Of a stretch of 64,000 nucleotides of DNA, positions 62,965 through 64,000 are shown piece by piece. Under the pieces are notes generated by a model. The model made no database searches and was not told the DNA's origin. It saw only the letters and a list, made by a program, of their open reading frames with translations. Source of the stretch: Flavivirga abyssicola (GTDB taxonomy: Bacteria > Bacteroidota > Bacteroidia > Flavobacteriales > Flavobacteriaceae); contig NZ_CP141266.1 in NCBI RefSeq assembly GCF_030540775.2, positions 3,769,001 through 3,833,000 on the forward strand, written 5' to 3'. The number at the start of each line of letters is the position of its first letter. Positions within the stretch are counted from its first letter, which is position 1. The position numbers were made by a program, and so were the translations under genes.

Positions 62965-64000
62965 TCAAAGTAAAGGCATTAGCTGGAAGATGATATTTTC
63001 TTCTTTTCCGTTGGGCTTTGCGACCTTAATGGTAATAATATCTCCTTCTTTACCTTCAGTAATTTTATAATATTCATTAGGGGTTTTAAGAGGTTTTGCA
63101 TTAATAGATAACACGTTATCTTTAATTCTTAACCCTGATTTGTATGCTGGAGAGGATTCATCTACACTAGAAATAATAATTGTGCCTTCTTTTTTGATAA
63201 ACTCAATACTACTTAAGGGAAGTTTATACGTACGTTTAGCATATGCATTGGGTTTTAGATAAATGATTTTCTTAGGATAATCCAATACGTAATTAAACTT
63301 ATGGATGATACCTGCCCCAAGAATACCCATAATATTGTTGTCTGAAGTAAAGCCACCTTCACTGTAAGATATGTTAACAGGAATATGACTGAGTTTTAAA
63401 GAATCAATATGTACCGCTTGAATAGCAACTTTTTCAGTTTTAAAGGCACCAGAAACTCCTCTAGCAGAAGACACTAATTTTTTATCTATTTGCGAACTAA
63501 TTTGATGCTTTTCATTAAACCCTGTATTGATAATTAACGTGCCATTATACCCTGTATCAAAAAGTACCTTACCTGTAAAGTACTTTCCGTTTTTTAATTG
63601 AAACGTTAGCGCTATAAAAGGAATGTTAATATCATCTATAAACTCAAAAGGTACCGGAGTGTAGCCTTCTAAACTTATATCTTTCATGCTGTTGTACAAT
63701 AGCATGTGTTTATCATCATAATCTATTTGGGTATAATACCTAGCTGGTAGACTATAACCTAAAATACCATGCATGGTGTCTTTAGACATGTGTCTTAAAT
63801 TCGACAAATCTACTGACGATATTTTAACATTCGGGATCTCAATATCTGTAGGTGGTAGCTTTATAATTTGATTATGTGCAACTGGATTTGTTTTGGTACC
63901 TGAAGCATCCTTAGATTGAGATGAACCAGCGTATACAAAATTAAATTTTTTAGCTTCTTTTTCATCTAATATTTCAGAAGAAACCCCCGTATCAAATAAA
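62965..64000 (-). CDS. Retropepsin-like aspartyl protease with PDZ domain, N-terminus off window
   Basis: The frame is open to the right edge, so the start is not in the window; an internal TTG/ATG near 63807 is not the true start. Two aspartyl-protease motifs appear, LFDTGVSSE at the edge and LFDTGYNGTLIINTG further in. A C-terminal PDZ domain follows (GTIIISSVDESSPAYKSGLRIKDNVLSINAKPL). It fits the Bacteroidota periplasmic aspartyl protease/PDZ family; the substrate is unknown. Confidence 0.85.
   Translation of the reverse strand, partial: LFDTGVSSEILDEKEAKKFNFVYAGSSQSKDASGTKTNPVAHNQIIKLPPTDIEIPNVKISSVDLSNLRHMSKDTMHGILGYSLPARYYTQIDYDDKHMLLYNSMKDISLEGYTPVPFEFIDDINIPFIALTFQLKNGKYFTGKVLFDTGYNGTLIINTGFNEKHQISSQIDKKLVSSARGVSGAFKTEKVAIQAVHIDSLKLSHIPVNISYSEGGFTSDNNIMGILGAGIIHKFNYVLDYPKKIIYLKPNAYAKRTYKLPLSSIEFIKKEGTIIISSVDESSPAYKSGLRIKDNVLSINAKPLKTPNEYYKITEGKEGDIITIKVAKPNGKEENIIFQLMPLL

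Overview
The window is an AT-rich (roughly one third G+C) piece of a Bacteroidota chromosome, almost certainly from a marine-type Flavobacteriaceae. The reasons are: promoters with the Bacteroidota -7 box TAnnTTTG; weak Shine-Dalgarno signals; a type IX secretion sorting domain; a single-chain serine dehydratase; DUF6952, DUF2853 and DUF4369-TlpA proteins; and intergenic repeats typical of this family. I cannot fix the genus from sequence alone. No rRNA, tRNA or CRISPR array was seen.

Layout. 1-7.9 kb: LolA-like (partial), ftsK and dgkA, then an oxidative-stress cluster (tpx divergent from katG, an ankyrin protein, and an ahpC-type peroxiredoxin / thioredoxin / DUF6952 operon). 8-23.5 kb: housekeeping and metabolism (NhaC antiporter, a gamma-lyase family PLP enzyme divergent from an Lrp regulator, a CPBP protease, a sensor kinase operon, aldehyde dehydrogenase, RluA, panB, sdaA, dnaK), with one intact 160-bp MITE at 19.1 kb. 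23.7-37.9 kb: secreted and lipoproteins, a flavin/oxidoreductase group, a cobalamin riboswitch in front of a lone PAS protein, an AraC regulator, a beta-lactamase-fold hydrolase, and menaquinone genes (thioesterase, menF, then menD at 38 kb). 39.8-44.3 kb: DUF2853, a CvfB-like S1 protein, two tandem paralogues of unknown function, and mnmE.

44.3-57.4 kb is an integrative island placed exactly at the 3' end of mnmE. Both ends carry an 18-bp core encoding Phe-Cys-Ile-Gly-Lys-stop: 44287-44304 at the left and 57366-57383 at the right. The four differences between the two copies are all synonymous. The left half has an excisionase-like protein, a tyrosine recombinase, a second small HTH protein, a putative replication initiator, and a striking 115-nt nested inverted repeat. 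The right half carries what looks like defence cargo: a PD-(D/E)xK nuclease fused to a long helical region, an HNH protein, and a superfamily 1 helicase coupled to a DUF2290 protein. A third core-like sequence at 49980-49997 suggests the island is two elements in tandem.

57.4-64 kb: a 5'-truncated IS110-type transposase, then a TlpA/DUF4369 lipoprotein, an M16 peptidase and a partial aspartyl-protease/PDZ protein.

The main candidates for something undescribed are the two-gene nuclease/HNH module, the mnmE-targeting composite island with its nested hairpin element, a conserved operator (core TATGCATGCATA) shared by the tandem paralogues and the 28-kb gene pair, and a B12 riboswitch controlling a LOV-like PAS protein that lacks the photoactive cysteine.
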